Below, piece by piece: positions 45,111-53,743 of a stretch of 64,000 bases of DNA; the stretch's first letter is position 1, and each line of letters begins with the position of its first letter. The translations under genes and the position numbers were made by a program. Below the pieces are notes generated by a model. That model ran no database searches. It saw only the letters and a program-made list of their open reading frames with translations, and was not told the origin of the DNA. The DNA comes from Microbacterium sp. VKM Ac-2923 (GTDB lineage: Bacteria; Actinomycetota; Actinomycetes; Actinomycetales; Microbacteriaceae), in contig NZ_JALGRP010000001.1 in NCBI RefSeq assembly GCF_022815605.1, positions 594,670-658,669 of the forward strand, given 5' to 3'.

Positions 45111-45731
45111 CGCCGTCTCGAGATCGTTCCATCGCTCGATGACGAGCGGCCGCCCGTCGACGAAGAACGTCGGGGTGCTGCGTACTCCCAGCGCGCGTCC
45201 CTCTTCGAAGTCGGCCCGTACGCGTTGTTCAGTCTCCGGATCGGCGACGGCGGCGTCGTACGTCGCCATGTCGAGCCCGAGGTCGACGGCATATTCGCGG
45301 AAGAGATCGGCGCGAGACTCTTGTGCCTCTCCCCACTCGGCCTGCGTCTCGAAGAGGCGGTGATACATGTCTTCGAAGCGACCCTGTTGTGCGGCGGCTT
45401 CGGCGGCGACGGCGGACGTCGTGGAGTTGAAGTGGCCGGGCAGGGGGAAGTAGCGGACGACGTAGGTGATCTGTCCGGCGTACTTCTGACGCACGTCCTC
45501 GACGACCGGGTAATACGCGCCGCAGGCCTCGCACTCGAAGTCGAGGAACTCCACGACGGTGACCGCGCCGTCACCCGCGTCGTCGAGCACGTGAGAGTCG
45601 GCTCCCACCACGGCGGCGGCTGCCGGGTCGGGGGCCTGCGCGCGGGTGACGAGGAACGCAACGAGGCCGATGACCACGACGACGATCAGGGCGGCGAGCG
45701 TGATCAAGAGGGGCTTGGGCTGTGTCTTCAC
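45087..45731 (-). CDS. DsbA-family membrane-anchored thioredoxin-fold protein
   Basis: A 214-aa protein with an N-terminal membrane anchor (about residues 8-28) and an extracytoplasmic thioredoxin fold of the DsbA/DSBA_2 type. The active site is C67-E-A-C70 (FLDFECEAC) and the cis-Pro loop is STPTFFVDG. It probably catalyses disulfide formation in exported proteins. Its stop lies in a 52-bp tandem duplication. The start is 3 bases downstream of the CDF gene stop, so the two may be co-transcribed. Confidence 0.9.
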   Translation of the reverse strand: MKTQPKPLLITLAALIVVVVIGLVAFLVTRAQAPDPAAAAVVGADSHVLDDAGDGAVTVVEFLDFECEACGAYYPVVEDVRQKYAGQITYVVRYFPLPGHFNSTTSAVAAEAAAQQGRFEDMYHRLFETQAEWGEAQESRADLFREYAVDLGLDMATYDAAVADPETEQRVRADFEEGRALGVRSTPTFFVDGRPLVIERWNDLETAIDAALDR

Positions 45732-45734
45732 GGG

Positions 45735-46415
45735 TCAGTCCCTGTGCTCGTCGCCGTGGTCGTTGTGCTCCTGCTCGAGGAGCATTCCCGCCGAGGTCGC
45801 GCATGCGTCGCCGCGCCATGCCTCGATGCCCTCCCGGATGGCGAAGGCGGCGATGACGAGTCCGGCGACCGCATCGGCCCACCACCATCCGAGCATGCTG
45901 TTGAGGACGAGTCCGATGAGTACCGCGGCGGACAAGTAGGTGCACAGGAGGGTCTGCCGGGAGTCCGCCACGGCGGTGGCCGATCCCAGCTCGCGACCCG
46001 CGCGGCGCTCCGTCAGCGACAGGAACGGCATGATGACCACGCTCAGAGCCGTGAGGACCATGCCGATCGTCGAGTGCTGCACGTCGGCTCGGCCCACGAG
46101 CGCGATCACGGACGTCGCCGTGACGTACGCGGCGAGGGCGAAGAATGCCACGGCGATCACGCGGAGTGTGCCCTTCTCCCACCGTTCCGGGTCGCGGCGG
46201 GTGAACTGCCACGCGACCGCGGCGGCGGAGAGGACCTCGATCGTCGAGTCCAGGCCGAATCCGATGAGCGCGGACGAGGAGGCGATCGTGCCCGCGGTGA
46301 TCGCGACGATCGCCTCGATCAGGTTGTACGCGATCGTTGCGGCGACGATCCATCTGATGCGGCGGTGGAGGGTGTCACGGCGGTCGACCGCGGGGCGGGG
46401 AGCGGCCGTGGTCAT
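45735..46415 (-). CDS. CDF-type cation transporter, short form
   Basis: A 226-aa cation diffusion facilitator with about six helices. The metal site Asp residues are visible in FGLDS and in the later ADAVAG helix. It is shorter than typical CDF proteins (about 300) and lacks the cytoplasmic C-terminal domain, ending in a His/Asp/Glu-rich tail (EHNDHGDEHRD) that may bind metal. The ATG overlaps the stop of the CmtR-like sensor, so it is the sensor's regulated efflux pump, perhaps for Cd, Pb or Zn. Confidence 0.88.
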   Translation of the reverse strand: MTTAAPRPAVDRRDTLHRRIRWIVAATIAYNLIEAIVAITAGTIASSSALIGFGLDSTIEVLSAAAVAWQFTRRDPERWEKGTLRVIAVAFFALAAYVTATSVIALVGRADVQHSTIGMVLTALSVVIMPFLSLTERRAGRELGSATAVADSRQTLLCTYLSAAVLIGLVLNSMLGWWWADAVAGLVIAAFAIREGIEAWRGDACATSAGMLLEQEHNDHGDEHRD

Positions 46416-46756
46416 GCGCAGGTGCACCCTTCGCCGGAGCAGCACCCGGGCTCCACGTATAGGACGACATGCAGCAATTCGTCCAATGCAGGCGCGAGGT
46501 GTGGGTCCGCGAGCCGGTATCGGGTACGTCGCCCCTCCGGCACGGCCTCCACCAGCCCGCATCCTCGCAGGCACGCGAGCTGGTTCGACATGACCTGTCT
46601 CGAGACGCCGAGCGCGTCGGCCAGGTCGGAGGGGTACGCGGGCTCCTCTCGCAGAGCCAGCAGAACCCCCGCTCGAGTCGTGTCGGAGAGCGCGTGCCCA
46701 AGGCGGGCGAGCGCCGCGGTGTGTGTCAGCGTGGCCGTGAGTGTCGCGGTGGACAT
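46412..46756 (-). CDS. ArsR/SmtB-family metal sensor, CmtR-like
   Basis: A 114-aa winged-helix repressor. Cys62 and Cys66 (ACLRGC) in the recognition-helix region and a C-terminal Cys cluster (Cys105, 106, 111, 113) match the CmtR arrangement, where two Cys at spacing 4 and one C-terminal Cys bind Cd(II) or Pb(II). It probably represses itself and the overlapping CDF gene. An AT-rich stretch at about 46763-46795 is the likely operator region. Confidence 0.9.
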   Translation of the reverse strand: MSTATLTATLTHTAALARLGHALSDTTRAGVLLALREEPAYPSDLADALGVSRQVMSNQLACLRGCGLVEAVPEGRRTRYRLADPHLAPALDELLHVVLYVEPGCCSGEGCTCA

Positions 46757-46853
46757 GTGGCGATAGTACAGGTATCGATGAATAAAGATTGTCGTGTACT
46801 CACCGCCGACACGCGTGACGGCCTGCCATTCACGGCGGCGCGGCTGGGTTCGA

Positions 46854-47087
46854 TTACGCGGGCGACCTGCGCATCAGTGCGCCCGCTGCGAGGACGATGA
46901 TGCCCACGACGAAGGCGATCGCCGCGATCCCCATCGCCGCGGCGTCATGCGGCAGCATCGCGCAGCCCGCCGACGTGTCCTCATAGTCGCAAGTACGCCA
47001 GGGCTGGAAGAAGTACAGCACCACAACGGCGCCGCTGACCAGTGCGATCGCAGTGCCTGTGGCGACCGCGCGCGTTCTCATCCCCAT
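46854..47087 (-). CDS. Small two-helix membrane protein, unknown
   Basis: A 77-aa protein with two hydrophobic segments (residues 9-28 and 49-70) flanking a short loop with two Cys (TCDYEDTSAGC) that could form a disulfide outside the cell. ATG at 47087 or 47081, both with weak ribosome sites. It is not part of an evident operon, and I do not recognise a family. Confidence 0.6.
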   Translation of the reverse strand: MGMRTRAVATGTAIALVSGAVVVLYFFQPWRTCDYEDTSAGCAMLPHDAAAMGIAAIAFVVGIIVLAAGALMRRSPA

Positions 47088-47178
47088 GCGACATCACCGT
47101 AGCGGCGGCTCGCGACCCCGGCGCGCGTTCGGCCGTTCGCACCGGTCTCTTCTTCGGTCGCGGCGACCCGGCTCCCGC

Positions 47179-48831
47179 TCACGAGTTCACCCTGATGATC
47201 TCCCGCTGGTACGGCGCGATGACGTCGCCGCTGATACGCAGGTCGAGCAGCAGGAAGGCGCGGTCCTCGGGATCGCGCCGCGTCCACTCGGCCAGGGCTT
47301 CGAGATCGGCCACCTCGCGCACGACGACGCCCTCGGCGCCGAAGCCGCGCGCGACGGCCGCGAAGTCGACCTCGGGGATCAGCATGGGCTCGCGGGCGAG
47401 GCCCTTCAGGCCGTAGAGGTTGATCTCGGCGCCGTAGGCGGCGTCGTTCCACACCACCGCGATGCCGTGGCCCCGCGCGGAGCGCACCGCGCTCTCGAGG
47501 TCGGCGATCGCCATGAGCCCGCCGCCGTCGCCGGTGGTGAGCACGACGGTCGATTCGGGCCGGGCGGCGATGGCTCCCGCGACCGAGGGGAAGCCGAGTC
47601 CGATGGACTGATAGGCGGTGCCGACCATCATGACCCGATCGGGCGAGGCGACCGGCCAGTACATGTTGGACCAGCCGAGGAAGTGCCCGCCGTCGGAGAC
47701 GACCACGCGATCCTCGGGCAGCAGCTCCGCGATGCGCACCGCGGCCGAGCGGGGGTCGAGGCGGGCGTCGGGGGCGAGACCGTCGCCCGGCTCCTGCTCG
47801 CGGAGGGGCGCCACGTCGACGCGGTCGCGCCAGCCGGACGACACCGCACCGTGCGCGTGCAGGCGCCGCACGAGCGCCTCGGCCGACAGAGCGGCATCCG
47901 CTCGCACGAACCCGCCCACCTGCGCGTGGGTGGCGGTGGGGGCGACGTCGATCTGGAAAACCTGCGTGCTCGGGGCGAAGAGCTCGCCGAAGCGCATCGT
48001 GAACTGGTTGAGCCCCGCGCCGAACACGACCGCGACGTCGGCCTCGCGTACGAGCTCCATGGCGCCGGCGGCGCCGAACCCGCCCGTGACACCGAGGTCG
48101 TGGGTGGTGTCGGGGAAGATGCCCCGACCGAGGGCGGTGGATGCCGTGATCGCACCGGTCACCTCGGCGAGACGCCCGAGCGCTGCGCCTGCGCCGGCGA
48201 GCCACGCGCCGCGGCCGGCGAGCAGCAACGGGCGCTCCGCACCGGCGAGGGTGTCGGCGATGCGGTCGAGGGTCGCCTCCGCCGCGGGTCCCCGTGGGGT
48301 GAGGGGCGCGGGGAGCGTCACGGTGCCGGCATCCGTCAGCGCACCCGCCTCGCGTGTCACGACGTCGTACGGGATGGCGAGAACGACCGGCACGCGATAG
48401 GTCAGCGCGTGTTCGAGCGCGATGAGGACGGTGGCCGTGGCATCCCGATCTCCGACCGTGTACGTGCGCACGCCGACCGCCGAGGCGAGGGCGACCTGAT
48501 CGACGCCCCACGGCCGGGGGCCCGAGGTGGGCTCGTCTCCCACGACCAGCAGCAGGGGGATGCGGGCCTGGGCTGCCTCGGCGAGGGCGGTCAGGGTGTT
48601 GGTGAAGCCGGCTCCGTACGTCGCGGTGGCCGCAGCGATGCGTCCCGACGCGCGGTAGTGCGCGTCGGCGGCAACGACTCCGCCGGCCTCGTGACGCATC
48701 GCGGTGAAGGTGACGTCGGTCTCGCGGTGCAGCACGTCGAGGAAATGGGCGTTGCCGTTGCCCATCACCCCGAACACGTGGTCGAGGTGGCGGGCGAGGG
48801 TGTGGGCGACGTGCGCGGAGACGATGGGCAT
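47179..48831 (-). CDS. Thiamine diphosphate-dependent enzyme (acetolactate synthase-like)
   Basis: A 550-aa ThDP enzyme of the pyruvate oxidase/benzoylformate decarboxylase family. The N-terminal PYR domain has the cofactor-activating Glu in TAMRHEAGGVV. The central domain follows. The C-terminal PP domain shows TGDGGGLMAIADLE through VVWNDAAYG, the ThDP/Mg motif. The exact reaction is open: 2-keto acid decarboxylase and acetolactate synthase-like are both possible. It is near an IclR regulator and an aromatic hydroxylase, which favours an aromatic 2-keto acid. The start at 48831 follows GAAAGG. Confidence 0.87.
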   Translation of the reverse strand: MPIVSAHVAHTLARHLDHVFGVMGNGNAHFLDVLHRETDVTFTAMRHEAGGVVAADAHYRASGRIAAATATYGAGFTNTLTALAEAAQARIPLLLVVGDEPTSGPRPWGVDQVALASAVGVRTYTVGDRDATATVLIALEHALTYRVPVVLAIPYDVVTREAGALTDAGTVTLPAPLTPRGPAAEATLDRIADTLAGAERPLLLAGRGAWLAGAGAALGRLAEVTGAITASTALGRGIFPDTTHDLGVTGGFGAAGAMELVREADVAVVFGAGLNQFTMRFGELFAPSTQVFQIDVAPTATHAQVGGFVRADAALSAEALVRRLHAHGAVSSGWRDRVDVAPLREQEPGDGLAPDARLDPRSAAVRIAELLPEDRVVVSDGGHFLGWSNMYWPVASPDRVMMVGTAYQSIGLGFPSVAGAIAARPESTVVLTTGDGGGLMAIADLESAVRSARGHGIAVVWNDAAYGAEINLYGLKGLAREPMLIPEVDFAAVARGFGAEGVVVREVADLEALAEWTRRDPEDRAFLLLDLRISGDVIAPYQREIIRVNS

Positions 48832-49059
48832 GCGAAGCCTTTCGCGAAACAGGAACGGGAATGAGCCGTATGTGTCTCGCGCGGGTCTCGCGCTACGTGC
48901 CCTTTTTTCGAGCAGCGACGCACGACATCGGGCGCCTGACGGGAGCGATCCTATGCGATCCCGACGCACCGCGCGACGGAGCGGGCACCGGTCGCCGTCC
49001 CGACGGACCCGCGTGAGCGTGCCGGGAAGATCGTGCCCGCGATACGTGCGCCACGGCTC

Positions 49060-49764
49060 TCAGAGCGCCGCGCGAATCACCTCGGCCGCAGCCTCGAGTC
49101 GAGCCGCGATCGCTGCGTCGTCGGCATCCGCCCTGACGTGCACCGCGGCCACGGCTGCGGGCTCGCGGCCCTGCACGGCGAGCGGCACGGCCACCGCTCG
49201 TAGCGAGGGGATGACCTCGTCGTGGCTCGTCGCCCACCCGCGCTCGCCGGCCGTGACCACCTCGGCGGCGAGCCTCGCGTCGAGGCCGTCGGGCCACCGG
49301 CGCGGGGGGAGTTGCGCGAGGATCACGCGCCCGGGGGCGCCCCGGGTCACCGGATGCCGCGACCCCGGCCGTTGCGCGACGGCAGTGACCGCGTGGCGGG
49401 GCTCGACGCTGGCGAGGGTGACGCACTCGTCGTGATCGAGCACGACGAGGAAGCACGTCATGCCGAGGTCGTTCGCCGCGGCCGTCAATTCGGGCAGTGC
49501 CTCTGCCTGGAGGTCGGCGGCGACTCCCGCAGCCAGCGCTGCCAGGCCCGTCCCCAGGCGCACCGCGCCCGCGGCATCCCGGGTGATGAGACCGTGGTCT
49601 TCGAGCGTGCGGAGGAGTCGGTAGGCGACCGAGCGGTGCAGCTCGACGCGCGCGGCCAGCGCGTCGATCGAGAGCGGCGCGCGCGCGTCGGCGAGCTCTT
49701 CGAGCAAGCGGATGCCGCGGCTCAGGGTCTGCGAGGCGGGGGAGGCATCTTGCCGTGAGGGCAT
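49060..49764 (-). CDS. IclR-family transcriptional regulator
   Basis: A 234-aa regulator. The N-terminal winged HTH is at about residues 10-70 (LSIDALAARVELHRSVAYRLLRTLEDHGL), followed by the GAF-like effector domain (LVVLDHDECVTLASVEPRHAV). It is divergent from the FAD monooxygenase gene across about 100 bases holding GTTC/GAAC dyads. An aromatic acid is the likely effector, by analogy with PcaR/MobR-type regulators. Confidence 0.88.
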   Translation of the reverse strand: MPSRQDASPASQTLSRGIRLLEELADARAPLSIDALAARVELHRSVAYRLLRTLEDHGLITRDAAGAVRLGTGLAALAAGVAADLQAEALPELTAAANDLGMTCFLVVLDHDECVTLASVEPRHAVTAVAQRPGSRHPVTRGAPGRVILAQLPPRRWPDGLDARLAAEVVTAGERGWATSHDEVIPSLRAVAVPLAVQGREPAAVAAVHVRADADDAAIAARLEAAAEVIRAAL

Positions 49765-49793
49765 GGACCGGGCTACTCTCTCGTTCGGTAGCA

Positions 49794-49817
49794 GAACACT
49801 GAGTTCGAATATAGAAC
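49794..49817. promoter_or_regulatory. Candidate IclR operator
   Basis: GAAC (49794-49797), GTTC (49803-49806) and GAAC (49814-49817) form overlapping dyads inside an unusually AT-rich stretch between the two divergent genes. GTTC-N7-GAAC is the better palindrome. Confidence 0.45.
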
Positions 49818-49861
49818 ACGTGCTGTGCGACCGCAACCCGACACCGACGTCAGGAGAAGCG

Positions 49862-51736
49862 ATGCAGTTCCACCACCACGGCTACGTCTCGGGCGACCCG
49901 CGCGTGCAGAACGCCGCAGGCACCGGTCTCGACCGCCCCGCCGAGCTCCCAGACCGGGTGGACGTGCTCATCGTCGGATCCGGCCCCGCCGGCATGCTGC
50001 TCGCGGCGCAGATGGCGCAGTTCCCGCAGCTCACCACGCGCCTCATCGAGAAGCGCGAGGGTCGACTGGCCCTCGGTCAGGCCGACGGCATCCAACCGCG
50101 CAGCGTCGAGACGTTCCAGGCGTTCGGCTTCGCCGACCGCATCACCGCCGAGGCGTACAACATCGGCTGGATGAACTTCTGGGCGCCCGACCCGGAGGAC
50201 CCCTCGCGCATCGTGCGCACGAGCCGCACCGAGGACTACGGCCTCAAGATCAGCGAGTTCCCCCACCTCATCGTCAACCAGGCGCGCGTGCTCGACTACT
50301 TCGCCGAGGCGGCAGCCCACGGCCCGGCGCGGATCGTGCCCGATTACGGTGTCGAGTTCCTCGGGCTCACCGTCGGCGACGAGTCCGTCGAGGTGCGCGT
50401 GCGCACGGCGGAGGGGGAGCGCACGATCCACGCGAAATACGTCGTCGGCTGCGACGGTGCGCGGAGTGCCGTGCGGCAGGCGATCGGCCGCACGCACGTC
50501 GGCGCCGCGGCCCGCCACGCTTGGGGCGTCATGGATGTGCTGGTCGAGACCGACTTCCCCGACTGGCGTATCAAGTGCGCGATCAACGCCGCGGCGGGCA
50601 ACATCCTGCACATCCCGCGCGAGGGCGGGTACCTCAGCCGCATGTACATCGACCTCGGCGAGGTCGCGGAAGACGACGACCACCGTGTGCGTCGGACCCC
50701 GATCGACGAGGTGATCCGCCGGGCGAATGAAATCCTGCACCCGTACTCGATCGACGTGAAGCAGGTCGCGTGGTCCAGCGTGTACGAGGTGGGTCACCGG
50801 GTGACCGACCGGTTCGTCGACGACCTCGACAGCCCGCGCGTCTTCCTCACCGGCGACGCCTGCCACACCCACAGCGCAAAGGCCGGACAGGGCATGAACG
50901 TCTCGATGCAGGACGGCTTCAACCTCGGCTGGAAGCTGGGCCACGTGCTCACCGGGCTCGCACCGGCGGAGTTGCTGCGCACGTACGACCAGGAGCGCCG
51001 ACCCGTCGCCCAGCAGCTCATCGACTTCGACCGCGAGTGGTCGTCGCTGATGGCCCGGAAACCCGGCGAAATCACCGACCCCGACGAACTGGCGACGTAC
51101 TACCTCGCCACCGCGGAGTTCCCCTCCGGCTTCGGAACGCACTACGCCCCCTCGGCGCTGGTATCCGAGGCGCCGGCGCAAGACCTGGCATCCGGATTCC
51201 CCGTCGGCAGGCGATTCCACAGCGTCGAGGTCGTGCGGGTGTGCGACGGCAACGCCGTGCATCTCGGTCATCACGCTCGCGGCGACGGTCGCTGGCGGAT
51301 CTACGCCTTCGCGGATGCCGAGGGCTCGGCGCTGCGCGAGTGGGCGGGGGCCGCACGGGACATCGCGGAACGTTTCACGCCCAAGAGTGCCGACCTCGAC
51401 TCCGTGTTCGATGTGAAGGTGATCTTCCCCGGACGCTGGGAGGACGTCGTCGACGTGCCGGCGCTCTTCCGCCCGCGCTCGGGGCCACTGGGGCTCACCG
51501 ACCTCGAGAAGGTGTTCGCCGCGGCCCCCTCGGCCTGGACCACCGCCGACATCTTCGCCGAGCGTGGCATCGGTGCCGAGGGGGCCGTGGTCGTCGTGCG
51601 CCCCGACCAGTACGTGGCGCACGTGCTGCCCCTCTCGGCCCCGGAGGAGCTGGAGCGCTTCCTGGCCGGGGTGATGGCCGCACCCGCCGGCTCCGTCGCG
51701 CCCCGGACCGTCGCGGCCCCTGCGCGGAGCGCATAA
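49862..51736 (+). CDS. FAD-dependent aromatic ring hydroxylase (MobA/phenol hydroxylase type)
   Basis: A 624-aa flavoprotein monooxygenase. Dinucleotide fold LIVGSGPAGMLLA, then GCDGARSAVR, and FAD ribityl motif VFLTGDACHTHSAKAGQGMN. A C-terminal thioredoxin-like domain (about 460-615) is typical of phenol 2-monooxygenase and 3-hydroxybenzoate 4-monooxygenase. It hydroxylates a phenolic acid next to an existing hydroxyl. CAGGAGAA lies just before the ATG. 3-hydroxybenzoate is the nearest known substrate, but hydroxyphenylacetate is a possible alternative given the hpa genes nearby. Confidence 0.9.
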   Translation: MQFHHHGYVSGDPRVQNAAGTGLDRPAELPDRVDVLIVGSGPAGMLLAAQMAQFPQLTTRLIEKREGRLALGQADGIQPRSVETFQAFGFADRITAEAYNIGWMNFWAPDPEDPSRIVRTSRTEDYGLKISEFPHLIVNQARVLDYFAEAAAHGPARIVPDYGVEFLGLTVGDESVEVRVRTAEGERTIHAKYVVGCDGARSAVRQAIGRTHVGAAARHAWGVMDVLVETDFPDWRIKCAINAAAGNILHIPREGGYLSRMYIDLGEVAEDDDHRVRRTPIDEVIRRANEILHPYSIDVKQVAWSSVYEVGHRVTDRFVDDLDSPRVFLTGDACHTHSAKAGQGMNVSMQDGFNLGWKLGHVLTGLAPAELLRTYDQERRPVAQQLIDFDREWSSLMARKPGEITDPDELATYYLATAEFPSGFGTHYAPSALVSEAPAQDLASGFPVGRRFHSVEVVRVCDGNAVHLGHHARGDGRWRIYAFADAEGSALREWAGAARDIAERFTPKSADLDSVFDVKVIFPGRWEDVVDVPALFRPRSGPLGLTDLEKVFAAAPSAWTTADIFAERGIGAEGAVVVVRPDQYVAHVLPLSAPEELERFLAGVMAAPAGSVAPRTVAAPARSA

Positions 51737-51845
51737 ACGCGTTTCGCGCCCCGGACCGCCCCGGCCGCTGCGCGGCACGCATAAACGCCATTCGTGCGCG
51801 GAAACACGGTGTCGCAGCGTTTATGCGCACGAATCGCGTTTATGC
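51731..51845. repeat. GCATAAACGC inverted repeats
   Basis: GCATAAACGC occurs at about 51733 and 51779, and its complement GCGTTTATGC twice at 51817-51845. The arms 51779-51799 and 51825-51845 form a 21-bp inverted repeat with one mismatch. It starts at the monooxygenase stop codon and may act as its terminator or be a mobile-type palindrome. Confidence 0.75.
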
Positions 51846-52011
51846 CGGAGTAGAGCGCGCAGGAGCCGGCGCCGCGTACCCGCAACGCTCACGCTCCCGC
51901 CCGCCGTCCACCGCGGCTATTCCCGCATCCGCTTTGTACACCACGTATATCGGCCACGCTGCACGTGCTGACGAGAATTGGCGGGAACCCCGCCCCGATC
52001 CAGGAGGACCC

Positions 52012-53484
52012 ATGACCGATTCGCGCGAGAGCGAGCTGCTGGCATCCGTACCCACCGGCCTCTTGATCAACGGCGAGTGGCGAGAGGCGGCCGGCGGCAA
52101 GACCGTCGCCGTGAACGACCCCGCCACCGGTGACGTCATCCACGAGATCGCCGACGCCACGGTCGACGACGGCGTCGCGGCGATGGATGCCGCGGCCGAG
52201 GCGTTCCCGTCATGGGCGGCGACCCCGGCTCGGCAGCGTGCCGAGATCCTCCGCCGCGCCTTCGATCTGCTGCAGGAGCGCAAGGAAGACGTCGCGCTGC
52301 TCATGACGCTCGAGATGGGCAAGCCCCTCGTCGAGGCGCGCGGCGAGGTCGCGTACGGCGGGGAGTTCCTGCGCTGGTTCAGCGAGGTCACCGCGCACAC
52401 CCAGGGCCGCTACGGCGCGAACCCCGAGGGCACCGGCCGCATGATCGTCTCGCATCACCCCGTGGGTCCCTGCTACCTCATCACCCCGTGGAACTTCCCC
52501 CTCGCCATGGCCACCCGCAAGATCGCCCCCGCGCTCGCCGCCGGCTGCACGGTGGTGATCAAGCCCGCGACCCTCACGCCCCTCACGACGCTCTTCTTCG
52601 CGCAGATCCTGCAGGACGCCGGTGTCCCCGCCGGTGTCGTCAACGTGGTCACCACGACCAGCACCGGGCCGGTGTCGGAGCGCATCATCTCCGACCCGCG
52701 CCTGCGCAAGCTGTCGTTCACCGGCTCCACCCCGGTCGGTGTGAAGCTGTTGCAGCAAGCGGCGCCCGGCGTGCTCCGCACGTCGATGGAGCTCGGCGGC
52801 AACGCCCCGTTCGTCGTGTTCGAGGATGCCGACCTCGACAAGGCCGTCGAGGGGTCGATGCTCGCGAAGTTCCGCAACATCGGCCAGGCCTGCACCGCGG
52901 CCAACCGCTTCCTCGTGCAGCGCAGCGTCGTCGAGGAGTTCACCCGACGCGTCACCGAGCGCGTGCAGGGTATGAAGATCGGCCGCGGCACCGAGGAGGG
53001 CGTGCAGATCGGCCCCCTCATCGATGACCGCGCGGTCGACAAGGCCCGGACCCTGGTAACGGATGCCGTGGAGCGCGGCGCGACGGTCACCACCGGCGGG
53101 TCGCCCGTCGAGGGACCCGGCACTTTCTTCGAGCCGACCGTCGTGTCGGACGTGCAGCCGGGGAGCGACATCCTGCGCGAGGAGATCTTCGGGCCCGTGC
53201 TCGCGATCATCCCCTTCGACGACGAGGACGACGCCGTGCGCCTCGCCAACGACACCGAGTACGGCCTCGTCTCCTACGTCTTCACCGAGTCGTTCGCACG
53301 CGGACAGCGCATGATCGACAAGCTCGAGACCGGGATGATGGGCCTCAACGTCGGCGTCGTCTCCAACGCCGCGGCCCCCTTCGGCGGCTGGAAGCAATCG
53401 GGCCTGGGACGCGAGGGCGGCGACGAGGGCATCCACGAGTACCTGCAGACGAAGTACACCCTCACGGCGAACCCCTACGCGTGA
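52012..53484 (+). CDS. gabD: Succinate-semialdehyde dehydrogenase
   Basis: A 490-aa NAD(P)-dependent aldehyde dehydrogenase of the GabD group. The motifs are TPWNFPLAMATRK, FTGSTPVG, catalytic Glu in SMELGGNAP and catalytic Cys in IGQACTAANR. GGAGG lies before the ATG. It would oxidise succinate semialdehyde released by the hpa pathway encoded about 9 kb upstream, or from GABA. It stands alone with its own terminator. Confidence 0.93.
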   Translation: MTDSRESELLASVPTGLLINGEWREAAGGKTVAVNDPATGDVIHEIADATVDDGVAAMDAAAEAFPSWAATPARQRAEILRRAFDLLQERKEDVALLMTLEMGKPLVEARGEVAYGGEFLRWFSEVTAHTQGRYGANPEGTGRMIVSHHPVGPCYLITPWNFPLAMATRKIAPALAAGCTVVIKPATLTPLTTLFFAQILQDAGVPAGVVNVVTTTSTGPVSERIISDPRLRKLSFTGSTPVGVKLLQQAAPGVLRTSMELGGNAPFVVFEDADLDKAVEGSMLAKFRNIGQACTAANRFLVQRSVVEEFTRRVTERVQGMKIGRGTEEGVQIGPLIDDRAVDKARTLVTDAVERGATVTTGGSPVEGPGTFFEPTVVSDVQPGSDILREEIFGPVLAIIPFDDEDDAVRLANDTEYGLVSYVFTESFARGQRMIDKLETGMMGLNVGVVSNAAAPFGGWKQSGLGREGGDEGIHEYLQTKYTLTANPYA

Positions 53485-53490
53485 GACACC

Positions 53491-53537
53491 GGATGCCACG
53501 ACCCCGCGCTCTCCAGAGCATCGGGGTCGTGGCATCC
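53491..53537 (+). terminator. Terminator of gabD
   Basis: A perfect 15-bp stem (GGATGCCACGACCCC with complement at 53523-53537) and a 17-base loop start 6 bases after the stop. Confidence 0.8.
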
Positions 53538-53559
53538 GTCGTTTTCGCGGGCTCCCCTG

Positions 53560-53642
53560 GACACAACGCAGGAGTTCGGGCGAGGGGAGGCCCACCAGCC
53601 CGGCCGAGGGAGCGCGTGACCGCGGAAGTCCTGCGTTGTGTC
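53560..53642. repeat. 83-bp inverted-repeat element, copy C
   Basis: GACACAACGCAGGA and TCCTGCGTTGTGTC bound about 55 bases of unrelated GC-rich sequence. It sits between the gabD terminator and the convergent regulator gene. No ORF is inside. Confidence 0.85.
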
Positions 53643-53743
53643 CGCCCGCCGGACCTCGAGCGAGTCGCCGGAATGTGTCGCCGCCAGATCCCCGATGGCG
53701 TCATGACCGGGCACCTCGCGCGAGGGCCTCGGTGCCGCGCGCG

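Noticed and set aside
45035..45661. Alternative minus-strand frame of 208 codons over the DsbA-like gene
   Set aside because: It regains the real C-terminal codons only because the 3' end is duplicated in another frame. The 214-aa frame has the CxxC and cis-Pro motifs.
46763..46795. A defined SmtB-type 12-2-12 operator for the CmtR-like sensor
   Set aside because: The stretch is AT-rich and contains ATCGAT, but I could not find convincing extended symmetry, so it is only mentioned in the sensor entry.
50770..52011. Long N-terminal extension of gabD
   Set aside because: It overlaps the flavoprotein in another frame. The start at 52012 has GGAGG and gives the standard family length.
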